64,000 nucleotides of DNA from Lewinella sp. IMCC34191 (GTDB lineage: Bacteria > Bacteroidota > Bacteroidia > Chitinophagales > Saprospiraceae). Position 1 is the stretch's first letter; every line of letters begins with the position of its first letter. Positions 41,993 through 51,564 of the stretch are shown here, one piece after another. The translations under genes and the position numbers were made by a program. Below the pieces are notes generated by a model. That model had not been told where the DNA came from, did not search any database, and saw only the letters and a list, made by a program, of their open reading frames with translations. The stretch is from the NCBI RefSeq assembly GCF_003390935.1, contig NZ_QNQZ01000009.1, positions 186,001 to 250,000 of the forward strand, in the 5' to 3' direction.

Positions 41993-43636
41993 ATGTATAT
42001 GCTCCGCATCCTCACACTCAGCTGCTGCCTGTTTTCGGCCGCCGGCCTGTTTGCCCAAAACACGGACCTGGAAGACAACAGCGTCACCGTAGTTACCAAT
42101 TTCGAAGCCCGCCTGACCGATTCCGAACGGGTCAACGTCAATCCCGTGCTTCCCCCGGCCGACACCAGCAGTCGCCGGCAGACCTATAGCATCATTCCCC
42201 GCCCCCTGGCGATCGACTATCCCGCGCCCACGATTCGCCCGCGCGCCATCCAGCGCGAGGAGCCCGAACCGATCAACAACGCTTGGTTAAAGCTTGGCGG
42301 TGGTGTCCCCAACGCCCTCTACGCTGACGCCAGCTACGACTTCACCGGACGCGAGAACATGGACCTGGGCTTCTACGGTACCCACTACAGCTTCAACAAT
42401 AATAACCAGGTAGAAAACCAGCGGGCCAGCGATACCAAACTCGGCGCTGAGGGCAGCTACCTCTTCGACCAGGGATTTGCAGTCGGTGCCGGCCTGAGTT
42501 ACGACACTCGTAGCCGCTACTATTACGGGTACAACTTCAGTGACCTCCCCGCCGATTCCTCCCTCACTTTCGATCAGGACGAGGTGCGCCAGCGCTTCAA
42601 CACCTTCGCCTTGCACACGGAGATCTATAACGGCACCCTCACCGAGGGCGCCTTCGATTACCGTGCCGGCATCGGACTATCCGTTACCAGCGCCGACCCC
42701 TCCGTGCGGGAGACCAGCTTCGACATCAATATCGCGGCCACTAAGTGGATCAACGAAACCAATCCGTTGGATGTCGAGCTACGTGCTGATTTCACCTCCT
42801 TCAAGGATACGAGCACCCAGAATCTAAACGTCGTCAGCCTGAGCCCCAGCTACACCGTCGTAGTCGCTGACCGGGTCAAACTGAAAGCGGGTATCCGCCT
42901 TACCAGTCAGGAAGATGACTTCGATGTCTTCCCCAACTTCACGGCCTCCGCCGTAGTTATCGACGGCCTCCTGAACGCCTTCGCCGGCGTCGAGGGTAAC
43001 GTCCAGAAGAACACCCTGAAGTCACTCTCCGACTACAACCCCTGGATCAATACCCGCCTGCGTGTCCGTAACTCGGAAGCCACCCGCTACTACGGTGGTG
43101 TTGAGGGAAGCCTCCGCGGTATCGCCTTCCGCGCCGAGGCCGGCTACAAATACCTGGATAACCTGGCACTCTACCGCTACATGCGCGACGGCGACGGTAT
43201 TCCCCGCTTCGACGTCATCTACGACGATGGCAGCCAGATTTACGTGCAGGCCACCGCTACCCTACCTATCGTTGAGGACCTGGACCTCAATGCGACCGTG
43301 GTACAGCGCTTTTACAACATGGAGGACGAGGAAAAGCCGTGGCACCTGCCCAGCTTCAGCCTGAATGCCGCCGGCATCTACACGCTCCGTACCCTGCCCC
43401 TTCAACTGCGCGCCGACTTCTTCGTAGAGAACGGCCTACCCTACCAGACTTTGGAGGGCGGCACGGATCACCTCAATGCCCTCCTCGATCTTAGCCTCAA
43501 CGCCGAATACACTATTAACGACCACTTCGGTGTCTGGGCCCGCGTCAACAACCTACTCAATAACCGCCGCGAGCGCTTCTACACCTACCCCACCATCGGG
43601 ACGAACTTCATGGTCGGAGCTTCCGCGCGCTTCTAA
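41993..43636 (+). CDS. Outer-membrane beta-barrel protein (TonB-receptor-like) paired with the TPR protein
   Basis: 547 residues from ATG 41993 (MYMLRILTLSCCLFSAAGLF), with ATG 41999 as alternative. The signal peptide ends at FAQ. There is no plug domain; the barrel strands start near LKLGGGVPNALYADASYDFT and end with GVWARVNNLLNNRRERFYTY and a final aromatic (SARF), as in the C-terminal half of TonB receptors. The preceding Pro-rich segment (PRPLAIDYPAPTIRPRA) may be a flexible periplasmic arm. It is co-transcribed with the large TPR gene. Confidence 0.82.
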   Translation: MYMLRILTLSCCLFSAAGLFAQNTDLEDNSVTVVTNFEARLTDSERVNVNPVLPPADTSSRRQTYSIIPRPLAIDYPAPTIRPRAIQREEPEPINNAWLKLGGGVPNALYADASYDFTGRENMDLGFYGTHYSFNNNNQVENQRASDTKLGAEGSYLFDQGFAVGAGLSYDTRSRYYYGYNFSDLPADSSLTFDQDEVRQRFNTFALHTEIYNGTLTEGAFDYRAGIGLSVTSADPSVRETSFDINIAATKWINETNPLDVELRADFTSFKDTSTQNLNVVSLSPSYTVVVADRVKLKAGIRLTSQEDDFDVFPNFTASAVVIDGLLNAFAGVEGNVQKNTLKSLSDYNPWINTRLRVRNSEATRYYGGVEGSLRGIAFRAEAGYKYLDNLALYRYMRDGDGIPRFDVIYDDGSQIYVQATATLPIVEDLDLNATVVQRFYNMEDEEKPWHLPSFSLNAAGIYTLRTLPLQLRADFFVENGLPYQTLEGGTDHLNALLDLSLNAEYTINDHFGVWARVNNLLNNRRERFYTYPTIGTNFMVGASARF

Positions 43637-43659
43637 CCCCGCACCCCGCAATCCCGCAC

Positions 43660-44241
43660 CTACTCTCCGTAAGTCTCCCGGGCAAAGCCGAATCGCATCA
43701 GATCCACCAGGGTTCCGCTGGGTAGGCGGTACTCCTGTCGCAGATCACCCTCGCGGCTAAAGCCCACGCGGCGGGCCAACCGCTGACTGGCATAGTTGTC
43801 CACGAGGGTCTTGATCACGAGCTTTTCCAGTTCCAGCTGCAAAAAGCCGAAGCGGACGACGCGGGCCAGGATCTCCGTCATAATTCCCTGGCGAATCAGA
43901 TCCTTGTCTATAAAGTAACCGACCTCTCCCATCGGCACCGCCCAGTCCAGGTTGAACACCTGCACGAAGCCAATCAATTCCGTTGACTCGTTGTGCCATA
44001 CGCCCATGGCATAACGGGTCTGCAGCAGCCACTCGGCGATACATTCCCGCACGAAGCTTTCCGCCGTCTTCCGGTTCTTCGCCGCCTCCGCCATCAGGTA
44101 GGGAAAGTGATTCAGCAGGTAGTCGCGATTGTTATCTAGCAGCTTATAAAAAGCCTTTCCATCCCCCTCCCGAAATCGCCGCACCACGCAGCGGTCAGTA
44201 ATCAGGGCAGTGTCAATATCAAATAACTGGTGACGCATCAA
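43660..44241 (-). CDS. GNAT family N-acetyltransferase (RimJ-like)
   Basis: 193 residues. GNAT strands and the acetyl-CoA loop are seen in AMGVWHNESTELIGFVQVFN, EVGYFIDKDLIRQGIMTEIL (a Q-x-x-x-x-E variant of the pyrophosphate loop) and KLVIKTLVDNYASQRLARRV with the typical GFSREGDLRQ end. The family includes ribosomal protein N-terminal acetyltransferases and resistance enzymes; substrate is not known. It is convergent with the barrel gene and about 50 bp from the nitroreductase gene. Confidence 0.9.
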   Translation of the reverse strand: MMRHQLFDIDTALITDRCVVRRFREGDGKAFYKLLDNNRDYLLNHFPYLMAEAAKNRKTAESFVRECIAEWLLQTRYAMGVWHNESTELIGFVQVFNLDWAVPMGEVGYFIDKDLIRQGIMTEILARVVRFGFLQLELEKLVIKTLVDNYASQRLARRVGFSREGDLRQEYRLPSGTLVDLMRFGFARETYGE

Positions 44242-44293
44242 CGACAGGTTTTAAGGAACCACCCAACCTACTAAAAAACTAACGGACTCCCCC

Positions 44294-44854
44294 CTAACTT
44301 CCTTTTCCGATCCACTCCACCTTCTCCCGCCAGTCGCCACGCGGGCGCGGAAGTTCCGGCGCCTCGTAGTAGCCTAGGTAGAACATCCCGAGGCACCGCT
44401 CATTTTTAGCGGCACCCGGCCATTCCCCGTAGTCGCCGCATACGAAGCCCGGGCTGGACCAGTATCCACCGAGGTCGTATGCACTCAGACTCAACCATAA
44501 ATTTTCGACCGCCGCACCCACCGCGGCTATCTCCTCCCACTCCGGTACGCTTTCCTGCGGATCGCGGTGCAGAAAGATGAGTACTACCGCCCCGGAACTG
44601 TCAATTTTACCGCCGAATTTTTTGGCGATCTTGTCTGCGTCGGGTTGGTCCCGGCCGTAGACCGCCAGAAGCTCATCGACCAGTCTTTGCTTGCCCGCAC
44701 CCTGATAAATGCGAAAACGCCAAGGCTCCGTTTTACGATGACTGGGTGCCTGGTTCGCAGCCGCTACCAGTTCTTCCAACACCTGCCGGTCTATCAATCG
44801 GCCGGTGAAGAATTGTGGGAATACGGATTTGCGTTCAGCAATCAGTGGAAGCAT
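44294..44854 (-). CDS. Nitroreductase family protein
   Basis: 186 residues, the short single-domain type. FMN-binding features include the N-terminal RKSVFPQFFTGRLIDRQVLE and the SHRKTEPWRFRIYQGAG element (about 37-53), GAAVENLWLSLSAYDLGGYW, and the C-terminal GMFYLGYYEAPELPRPRGDW. It reduces nitro-compounds, quinones or enones with NAD(P)H. A copy of the dispersed repeat lies 16 bp upstream of the start (44870-44890), where a -7 box would be expected. Confidence 0.88.
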   Translation of the reverse strand: MLPLIAERKSVFPQFFTGRLIDRQVLEELVAAANQAPSHRKTEPWRFRIYQGAGKQRLVDELLAVYGRDQPDADKIAKKFGGKIDSSGAVVLIFLHRDPQESVPEWEEIAAVGAAVENLWLSLSAYDLGGYWSSPGFVCGDYGEWPGAAKNERCLGMFYLGYYEAPELPRPRGDWREKVEWIGKGS

Positions 44855-44869
44855 AGTAAAAGAATTTTT

Positions 44870-44890
44870 GCGGCGGAGCGCAGGTAGAAT
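44870..44890 (+). repeat. Dispersed GC-rich repeat, copy 5
   Basis: GCGGCGGAGCGCAGGTAGAA followed by T. It matches the consensus with no internal change. On the minus strand it reads ATTCTACCTGCGCTCCGCCG, directly upstream of the nitroreductase start. Confidence 0.7.
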
Positions 44891-44900
44891 GCAATGCTAC

Positions 44901-44941
44901 GAAAAGGAAACCGGGCAACCGGCTCAAAGCCAATTGCCCGG
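44901..44941 (-). terminator. Terminator of the SusC-SusD operon
   Basis: Stem CCGGGCAA (44911-44918) / TTGCCCGG (44934-44941) with a 15-nt loop; on the minus strand it is followed by TTTCCTTTTC. It lies 32 bp past the SusD stop codon. Confidence 0.75.
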
Positions 44942-44972
44942 TCTGGAATCCTCAATCACTCGATTATTACGC

Positions 44973-46463
44973 TCAGTTCGACAGATTGGGGTTAGCATTA
45001 ACCTCATCCTGCGGAAACAACCAAACCCACCGCGGATCATCGGCCGGTACCTGCATCACGTTATTGAGCAGGGATGGGATGTGGTTTGTTTCCACACCGT
45101 TCTGGCTGGTCCGGTCCAGGGGCATATTCAAGCGTTTGAGGTCGAAGAACCGGAATCCCTCTCCCCATAGTTCCCAACGACGCTGCAGCAGGATTTCCTC
45201 GATGAGATCCTCGCCGGTATTCGTTGACAGGGTATACGACGGATCCCGGGCCAGGGCTAGCGGAAGCAGGGCCTCCGCGCCATCCTCGCCCAGACGCGCC
45301 TTGGCTTCGGCCTCGATCAGGTACATTTCCGATGCGCGCATGTAAGGAACATCGCCGCGACTGTCTCCACTACTGTAGCTGAGAAACTTCTGACTGGTGT
45401 AAGGAAAAAGAAGGTGATTGGGACCAATCTCGTATCCGGCTGGCAGATCTTCGTGGTTACCCGAAGCGCTGAAAACGGTCGAACGTACGTCGGTTTCGGG
45501 TATTTGCTCGTAGAGCACGCTGAAGATAGACTTAGGGTTGCCCCGGATATTAGAGGATTCGAAGTTTCGCGACATCCACGCACCGAAGTTGGTAAAGGCA
45601 GATCCCTGTTCCTCGTTGTAGTGTCCGCCCCACATCCATTCGCTAACGCCATAGTCGTTGAATCCGCTCTGGTAAGTACCACGATCCATAAGATCGAATC
45701 CTTCCCGGGCCAGCTGGGCGTACTCGGAAGCTACCGCCCAGTTACCCTGCGTCAGGGCAACGCGAGCTTTGATTCCCTGCGCAACCGCTTGGTTGATGTG
45801 GGATTTATTAAAACGGTTATAGCCTTCCAGTAGGCTTATTGCCTGGTCGATGTCGGCGTTCACCTGGGCATACACCTCTTCCACGGAGGATGGACTGAGC
45901 CCTTCGGTAGTAGCAGTCAGCACCAGCGGAATGCCTTGCTGGCTGTTGCCGCCGCCGTAGGCATAACGTTCGGCATGACGTTGCACGAGAAAGTGATGGG
46001 CAAACGCGCGGTACGCATAGGCCTGCCCCAGTGCAGCGTCGCGATCGGCCTGGTTGCCCTCCGCGTTCTCTGCGCCTTCGATGATGATGTTGGCGTTGTT
46101 GATGACCTTGTACATGACCCGCCAGCCGTGGCGTAGGTCACCGTCGGTGGCGTTGGTGTGGTCGTTCCAGCTGGCCATGCTGATCCACCAGCCATTGGCG
46201 CGGGCGTTCATGACCAAATCCTCGCCCAGTGCGTCGTTTTGTATCAACATGGCGGTGTAACCACCCTCCCCGTTCGATCCCTGCCGCTCGTAGAGCAAGC
46301 GGTGGATTCCGTTAATGACCAGGTAGAGGTTGTCCGTACTCGAGGTGGCCGTGCTGGCCGAGACCGCCGTGGTGGGTGACTCTTCCAACCAGTCCTTACC
46401 GCATCCGGCGAACAGGAGAAGTGCCAAAACCAATAGGGATAAATATGTATGGCGCTGTTGCAT
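44973..46463 (-). CDS. SusD/RagB family surface lipoprotein
   Basis: 496 residues. Lipoprotein signal MQQRHTYLSLLVLALLLFAGC (Cys 21). The mature protein starts GKDWLEESPTTAVSAS, the standard SusD N terminus, then TPR-like helices and a C-terminal part with YMRASEMYLIEAEAKARLG and LLQRRWELWGEGFRFFDLKR, both strong SusD signatures. It binds glycans or other nutrients at the cell surface as the lid of the SusC transporter. It starts 11 bp after susC. No glycoside hydrolase is nearby, so the substrate may not be a polysaccharide. Confidence 0.95.
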   Translation of the reverse strand: MQQRHTYLSLLVLALLLFAGCGKDWLEESPTTAVSASTATSSTDNLYLVINGIHRLLYERQGSNGEGGYTAMLIQNDALGEDLVMNARANGWWISMASWNDHTNATDGDLRHGWRVMYKVINNANIIIEGAENAEGNQADRDAALGQAYAYRAFAHHFLVQRHAERYAYGGGNSQQGIPLVLTATTEGLSPSSVEEVYAQVNADIDQAISLLEGYNRFNKSHINQAVAQGIKARVALTQGNWAVASEYAQLAREGFDLMDRGTYQSGFNDYGVSEWMWGGHYNEEQGSAFTNFGAWMSRNFESSNIRGNPKSIFSVLYEQIPETDVRSTVFSASGNHEDLPAGYEIGPNHLLFPYTSQKFLSYSSGDSRGDVPYMRASEMYLIEAEAKARLGEDGAEALLPLALARDPSYTLSTNTGEDLIEEILLQRRWELWGEGFRFFDLKRLNMPLDRTSQNGVETNHIPSLLNNVMQVPADDPRWVWLFPQDEVNANPNLSN

Positions 46464-46474
46464 GTCAGTATGAT

Positions 46475-49400
46475 TTAGAAGGAAGCATTCACGCCGAAGG
46501 TGATCGTCCGGGATGGGGTAAAGCGGTTAGAAGTGGTACCGTTGAAGTTCTGGTTGGCATCCATACCCTGACGGGCATTGGCGAGAAAAAGATTCTCCGC
46601 GTTGGCGTATACGCGCAGCGATGCCAGTCCTATGCGCGATGACAGATCGTCGGGCAGATCGTACGAGATGTTGGCCTGACGCAGGGCCAGATAGTCTGAC
46701 TTTACGAGAAAGCGAGACGACGCGGCACCGAAATTATTAGACTGCGATGCATCCAGCCTTGGGACCTCGGTGATGTCCCCCGGTTGCTGCCAGCGATCCA
46801 GGATGTCCGTGCTAAGCGATGATCCGTAATTTCCATTGGATAACAGCCCGGCGTGGTTAGTATCATAGGTCTGTCCGCCCAGTTGATAAGTAAACAGTAC
46901 CCCAAAGCGCAGATTTCCGATCCGGAACTTTGGAGAAAAGCTGCCGAACAGATCGGGAATCGCCGTTCCTACGAATGCGTACGCGGCGCTGTTTGCATTG
47001 GTGGTCAGGCTATCACCGTCTATCACGCGGATATCGGAGTCGGAGGTCGTCACTTCAGCGTCCAGCGCATAGAGTACGGCTCCGTCCGCAGGGTCAACCC
47101 CCTGATAATCGCGTAACCAGTAGTCGTAAAGGGACCCGCCCACGACAAGCTTCTTTGATCCGTTGATGATCTCCTCCTGGGGCAACTCGGTGAATTCGTT
47201 ATTTATAGTCGATCCGTTCCAGTCAATCGAGAAATTGAAATTGGAAGTATTAATGATGCTGGCACTCAGGGCGAGTTCGACACCCCGGTTATACATACTA
47301 CCAATATTCGCGAGGTAGTCATCATTACCGGTCGACAGTGGAAGGGGTACACTGAAGATCAGGTTATCCGTCACCCGGTTATAGTATTCTATGCTTCCGG
47401 AAAGCCGGTAATCCCAAAACCCGAATTCGAGGGCGACGTCCGTCTGGGCGTTCGATTCCCACTCGAGCTGTGGTGCTCCCAGCGAACCCACGATGATACC
47501 CGCCTCGGTATCGTTGTTGAAGCCGAGGGTAAAGAGTGGCTGGCTGGCGTAGAAGCTCACGGGGTCGGTGTCCAGGTTGGAGTCATTGCCGACTTCCCCG
47601 TAACTGGCGCGGAACTTGAGCAGGTCGACCCAGCTGAGGTTGCTAACGAAGCTTTCCTGATCCAGGCGCCAGGCTACACCGACGGAATAGAAATTACCCC
47701 AGCGAACATCCTCGGAGAAGCGGGAAGATCCATCCGCCCGAAAAGAAGTGGAAATGAAGTAGCGGTCGTTGAAGTCATACTCCGCACGGGCGAGCCACCC
47801 CTCCGTTGTGTACCGGCTGGTGTAGCTGTCGGCATCAGAAATCGTGGTAAAATTGCGGAGTTCGGTATTGCCGTCGGCAATCTGGTTGGTTCGGTAAGCG
47901 TACAGATAGTTATACTCGTACTCGAAGCTCTCGTGACCACCCAGCAGGCTGAAATTGTGGCGGCCGATGGCCGTGGAATAATTGAGCAGCTGGTTGTACG
48001 TAATGGACGAAGTGACGGAGTTTGTCCGCGAAGCACGCCCGTTGGGCGCAGCGTCGCCAACGATGCGGTTACCGTAGGTTTCGTTGTTGTAGGAAAGACG
48101 GTCGAGACCGGCGTTCAGGGTCAGGGTAAACCCATTCAGAAAATACAGATCTACGAATGCGCGGGCGCCAAGGGTGTTACGGCGCTCTTCATCGATGTTC
48201 AGCAACGTTTCCTGGACCACGTTCCGGCCGTTGGTATTGCCCACGCGGGCGGCACCGAGGTTGTAGATACGCTGGCCGGCCTCGTCGAAGATAAAGTCGC
48301 CGGTAACCGGGTCGTGTTCATACAGTGGGTATATAGGCGCAATGTTCCGGGTGGAAAAGAAGGGGTTCACGAAGCTGGTGCTTCCCCCGTCAGCGGCCTG
48401 GTTAGTCGTGCTGGAACTCAGGTTAGCATTAAAACCCGTCTTCACCCATTCCCGGGGCTGTGCGGTAACGTTGGCCCGTCCGGTCAGTCGTCCGAAGTCG
48501 GATGCCTGGATCCACCCGGTATCGTCGATATAGCCCAGCGAAGTGTAAAACGTTGAGGTCTCGGTTCCCCCCTGGTAAGAAATGTCCGCTTGCGTCCGGT
48601 TGCCGAGCCGTGTAAGGGCATCTTGCCAGTTGAGGTCGTCTCCGTAGAGTAATTCCGCGTCGGGGTTGAGTTGGCCGTTTGTTCCGACTACCAGGCTGTC
48701 CGCTACATTGAATGGATTAGTACCCAGGAGCTCCACGATCTCGGCTGAGGCCTCCCGGTTGGCGTCTTCCATGGTTTCACCGGCTCCGTAGACCAGGCTG
48801 TTGCGGTATGCTTCCCACTGCAATTCATAGTACTGCTCCGGGCTTACGCGATCATATTCCTTGATCGACCGGCCACTGAAGCCTTGGCTCACGTTCACGT
48901 TGAAGCGGCTCTGCCCCGTGCGGCCACCCTTCGTGGTAATCAAAACCACCCCGTTGGCGGCCTTGGAACCGTAGAGGGCCGTGGAAGATGCATCCTTTAG
49001 AACGGTCAGGCTTTCAATATCGTTCGGATTGATGCTGTTCAGAGCGCCCGAAAAGATGATGCCGTCTACCACGTAAAGCGGAGAGGAAGAGGCATTTACG
49101 GAACCGAAGCCCCGCACCCGTAGCGGAGACGAGGAGCCCGGCTGACCGCTACCTGGCGTGTACTGAATCCCCGCGGCGCCCTCCAGAGCGGAGGTGACGT
49201 TGGTGATGGCCCTGTTTTCCAGTGCCTCGGCATTAATCTGGGTAGCAGAACCGGTAAAGGCGCCACGTTTGGACGTACCGTAGGCGGTCACGATGACCTG
49301 GTCCAGCGCGATACTGGAAGCTCCCAGTTTGACATCGACGGAAGACTGTCCACCTACCGGAACGGTAAGCGTTTCCATACCCGTATAGCTGAAAATCAGC

Positions 49401-49633
49401 ACGTCGTCCGCATTCGCGGCGATGGAATAATAACCATCAAGGTCCGTGACGGTGCCGGTAGTTGAGCCTTCGATCATGACGGTCACGCCGATCAGGGGGT
49501 CGTTCGTTTCGGCATCCAGCACCGTACCGCTAACGGTGCCGGACTGCGCGGATTGGGCGCCGGTCGCCACGGACCAGCACACCAAAATCAGCACGAAGCC
49601 ATAATTAAGTAGATATATAAACCGATTGGTCAT
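46475..49633 (-). CDS. SusC/RagA family TonB-linked outer-membrane transporter
   Basis: 1052 residues. The signal peptide ends about residue 25; a carboxypeptidase-like domain follows (VSGTVLDAETNDPLIGVTVM). The SusC plug signature VLKDASSTALYGSKAANG is at about 210-228. The barrel ends with RTITFGVNASF. The TonB box is not clear by eye. It exports nothing; it imports the ligand caught by SusD, with energy from TonB-ExbBD. Divergent CNT transporter and uridine kinase genes lie upstream, which hints at nucleoside uptake, but this is inference. Confidence 0.95.
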   Translation of the reverse strand: MTNRFIYLLNYGFVLILVCWSVATGAQSAQSGTVSGTVLDAETNDPLIGVTVMIEGSTTGTVTDLDGYYSIAANADDVLIFSYTGMETLTVPVGGQSSVDVKLGASSIALDQVIVTAYGTSKRGAFTGSATQINAEALENRAITNVTSALEGAAGIQYTPGSGQPGSSSPLRVRGFGSVNASSSPLYVVDGIIFSGALNSINPNDIESLTVLKDASSTALYGSKAANGVVLITTKGGRTGQSRFNVNVSQGFSGRSIKEYDRVSPEQYYELQWEAYRNSLVYGAGETMEDANREASAEIVELLGTNPFNVADSLVVGTNGQLNPDAELLYGDDLNWQDALTRLGNRTQADISYQGGTETSTFYTSLGYIDDTGWIQASDFGRLTGRANVTAQPREWVKTGFNANLSSSTTNQAADGGSTSFVNPFFSTRNIAPIYPLYEHDPVTGDFIFDEAGQRIYNLGAARVGNTNGRNVVQETLLNIDEERRNTLGARAFVDLYFLNGFTLTLNAGLDRLSYNNETYGNRIVGDAAPNGRASRTNSVTSSITYNQLLNYSTAIGRHNFSLLGGHESFEYEYNYLYAYRTNQIADGNTELRNFTTISDADSYTSRYTTEGWLARAEYDFNDRYFISTSFRADGSSRFSEDVRWGNFYSVGVAWRLDQESFVSNLSWVDLLKFRASYGEVGNDSNLDTDPVSFYASQPLFTLGFNNDTEAGIIVGSLGAPQLEWESNAQTDVALEFGFWDYRLSGSIEYYNRVTDNLIFSVPLPLSTGNDDYLANIGSMYNRGVELALSASIINTSNFNFSIDWNGSTINNEFTELPQEEIINGSKKLVVGGSLYDYWLRDYQGVDPADGAVLYALDAEVTTSDSDIRVIDGDSLTTNANSAAYAFVGTAIPDLFGSFSPKFRIGNLRFGVLFTYQLGGQTYDTNHAGLLSNGNYGSSLSTDILDRWQQPGDITEVPRLDASQSNNFGAASSRFLVKSDYLALRQANISYDLPDDLSSRIGLASLRVYANAENLFLANARQGMDANQNFNGTTSNRFTPSRTITFGVNASF

Positions 49634-50095
49634 TGGTATAATTTGAGACTATAGGTTACGAGGATATCTTCCCGACCGGCACGAAGCGGCCGGCGGGCAA
49701 GTAGTGAAAGTAGAGGTGTATCAGGATCGACCTAGCGTGAAAAAACCTAGGGAGCAGCTTTCGCGAACGGGAGGCCGTGGCGAAGCATTCATTTGCGTAA
49801 ACAATGATAACACCGGCGTAGGATTGCCAAAGGCACACCCGTTCAATAGCCCGGATTTATCGACAAATGGCATGGTTTGATCGACCAAATCCAAAAACAT
49901 TCCGCCAGCTTCTGTGAAGTTGAATAACACCTACCGGTCCTCTCCCCCGCGGATGGTCCTGCCACCCGTGCATTTGGGTATAAATAGGACAATCGTGGTG
50001 CATCTTAATAGCACAACGATTCCTCATCTGGCTTCCGCAGAAGCGGAACAAAGTACCTGTAAATGGACCTAAAATCGCTTCTGAGAAGCTAAGTG
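49634..50095. other. Intergenic region between SusC and the nucleoside transporter
   Basis: About 460 bp upstream of susC and downstream of the nucleoside transporter gene. Several small minus-strand frames occur, but none has protein character. The susC promoter should lie near 49640-49700; no exact TAnnTTTG box was found. No hairpin or repeat of note. Confidence 0.5.
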
Positions 50096-51487
50096 CTACT
50101 GGTAAAACAGGCCGGCCACGGCCCCCGTCATCAAACAAGCCACCGTACCGCCCACCAGGGCGATTAACCCCAGTTCGGTGAGATTTTTCCGCTGCCCCGG
50201 GGCAATGGCACTGATGCCCCCCACCTGTATCCCGATGCTGGCGAAGTTGGCAAACCCGCAGAGCGCGTAGGCAGCGATAAGCACGCTTTTCGGATTCAGA
50301 GCGGGGCCGGTAGCCTGAACGGTGCGGAAGGTATCGTAGGCTACGAACTCGTTAATGACGGTTTTCAGGCCGAGTAACTGGCCGACGATGGTGATGTCTT
50401 CGGTAGGTACGCCTATGATCCAGGCTACCGGAGCGAAAACGAGTGCCAGTAGGTAGGTGAAGCTAAAGCCGGGAAACCGTCCCTCGGTGCTAGCGGAGAT
50501 GGCCTCGTTCCAGTTCATATCGGTGAGCCCCACCCAAAGCGCAGCATCATTGATGATCTCCGTTGCGCCCACGAAGAGAACATTCATCATATAGATTAAG
50601 GCGGTAAAGACGAGCAGCATGGCCCCCACGTTGATGGCCAGCCGTAGCCCGTCGCCCGTCCCGCGGCTGATGGCATCGAGTAAGTTGTTGCTTTCGTCGG
50701 CGGCCATCTCCAGTCGCTCGTCGCGTTCGGGCACCTTGGCATCGTGGACATCGGTGGATTCGGTACCGGTGACCGCCGCGAGTGCCGCCGGCGTCTCCGG
50801 GAGCAGCATTTTGGCGCAAACGATCGCCGCCGGAGCCGAGATGATGCTCGCCGTGAGCAGGTGACGGGCGAAGAACTGCTGACTGGCGGGATCGGTCCCC
50901 CCCAGAAATCCGATGTACGATACGAAGACGCTCCCGGCAATGGTCGCCATGCCTCCGACCATTACGCAGAGCAGTTCCGAGCGGGTCATCCGTTCGAGGT
51001 AGGGTTTTACGACCAGCGGTGCCTCCGTCTGACCGATGAATACGTTAGCAGCGGCGGCGAGACTCTCCGGCCCGCTGAGTCCCATGGCTTTACTGAGCAA
51101 CCAGGCCAGTCCGTACACGACCTTCTGCAGGATACCGAGATAGTAGAGAATAGCGGACAAGGCGGAAAAAAAAACGATAGTGGGCAGCACCTGAAAAGCG
51201 AAGATGTAGCCGAAGCTGTCCACGTCCACCACGATGCTACCGAAAAGGAATTCCGCTCCGGCGGCGGTAAACTCCAGCGTTTTTCGAAATCCGGCGGCCA
51301 CGTAGTCGAAAACGGTGCTGACCCCCTCGATCTTGAGAATCAGGATGGCCAGTACGAACTGCATGGCCACGCCGATCCCAACTAACCGCCAGTCAATGGC
51401 CTTTCGGTTGGCACTAAAGGCGTAACATATTCCCAGCATTGCACTCATTCCGAGAATGGTGCGAAAAAGATCGTAGGCAAAAGTCAT
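50096..51487 (-). CDS. Concentrative nucleoside transporter (CNT/NupC family)
   Basis: 463 residues from ATG 51487 (MTFAYDLFRTILGMSAM); the frame extends 7 codons to a GTG. About ten membrane segments with CNT motifs: VFFSALSAILYYLGILQKVV, NVFIGQTEAPLVVKPYLE (the nucleoside/Na+ binding motif), FVSYIGFLGGTDP and YALCGFANFASIGIQVGGIS. A hydrophilic insertion (about 240-270) is Asp/Glu-rich. It imports nucleosides with Na+ or H+ across the inner membrane. It is divergent from the uridine kinase gene. Confidence 0.92.
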   Translation of the reverse strand: MTFAYDLFRTILGMSAMLGICYAFSANRKAIDWRLVGIGVAMQFVLAILILKIEGVSTVFDYVAAGFRKTLEFTAAGAEFLFGSIVVDVDSFGYIFAFQVLPTIVFFSALSAILYYLGILQKVVYGLAWLLSKAMGLSGPESLAAAANVFIGQTEAPLVVKPYLERMTRSELLCVMVGGMATIAGSVFVSYIGFLGGTDPASQQFFARHLLTASIISAPAAIVCAKMLLPETPAALAAVTGTESTDVHDAKVPERDERLEMAADESNNLLDAISRGTGDGLRLAINVGAMLLVFTALIYMMNVLFVGATEIINDAALWVGLTDMNWNEAISASTEGRFPGFSFTYLLALVFAPVAWIIGVPTEDITIVGQLLGLKTVINEFVAYDTFRTVQATGPALNPKSVLIAAYALCGFANFASIGIQVGGISAIAPGQRKNLTELGLIALVGGTVACLMTGAVAGLFYQ

Positions 51488-51547
51488 GACAGCGGTTGGG
51501 TAGCGCACAAGGTAGCCATAAAGGATGAGTGACTGCGATTACCTGTG

Positions 51548-51555
51548 TACCTTTG
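51548..51555 (+). promoter_or_regulatory. -7 promoter box of udk (TACCTTTG)
   Basis: TACCTTTG ends 9 bp before the ATG at 51565 and lies inside an upstream-extended frame from 51529, so 51565 is the start. A short or absent leader follows. Confidence 0.55.
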
Positions 51556-51564
51556 CGACCAATT

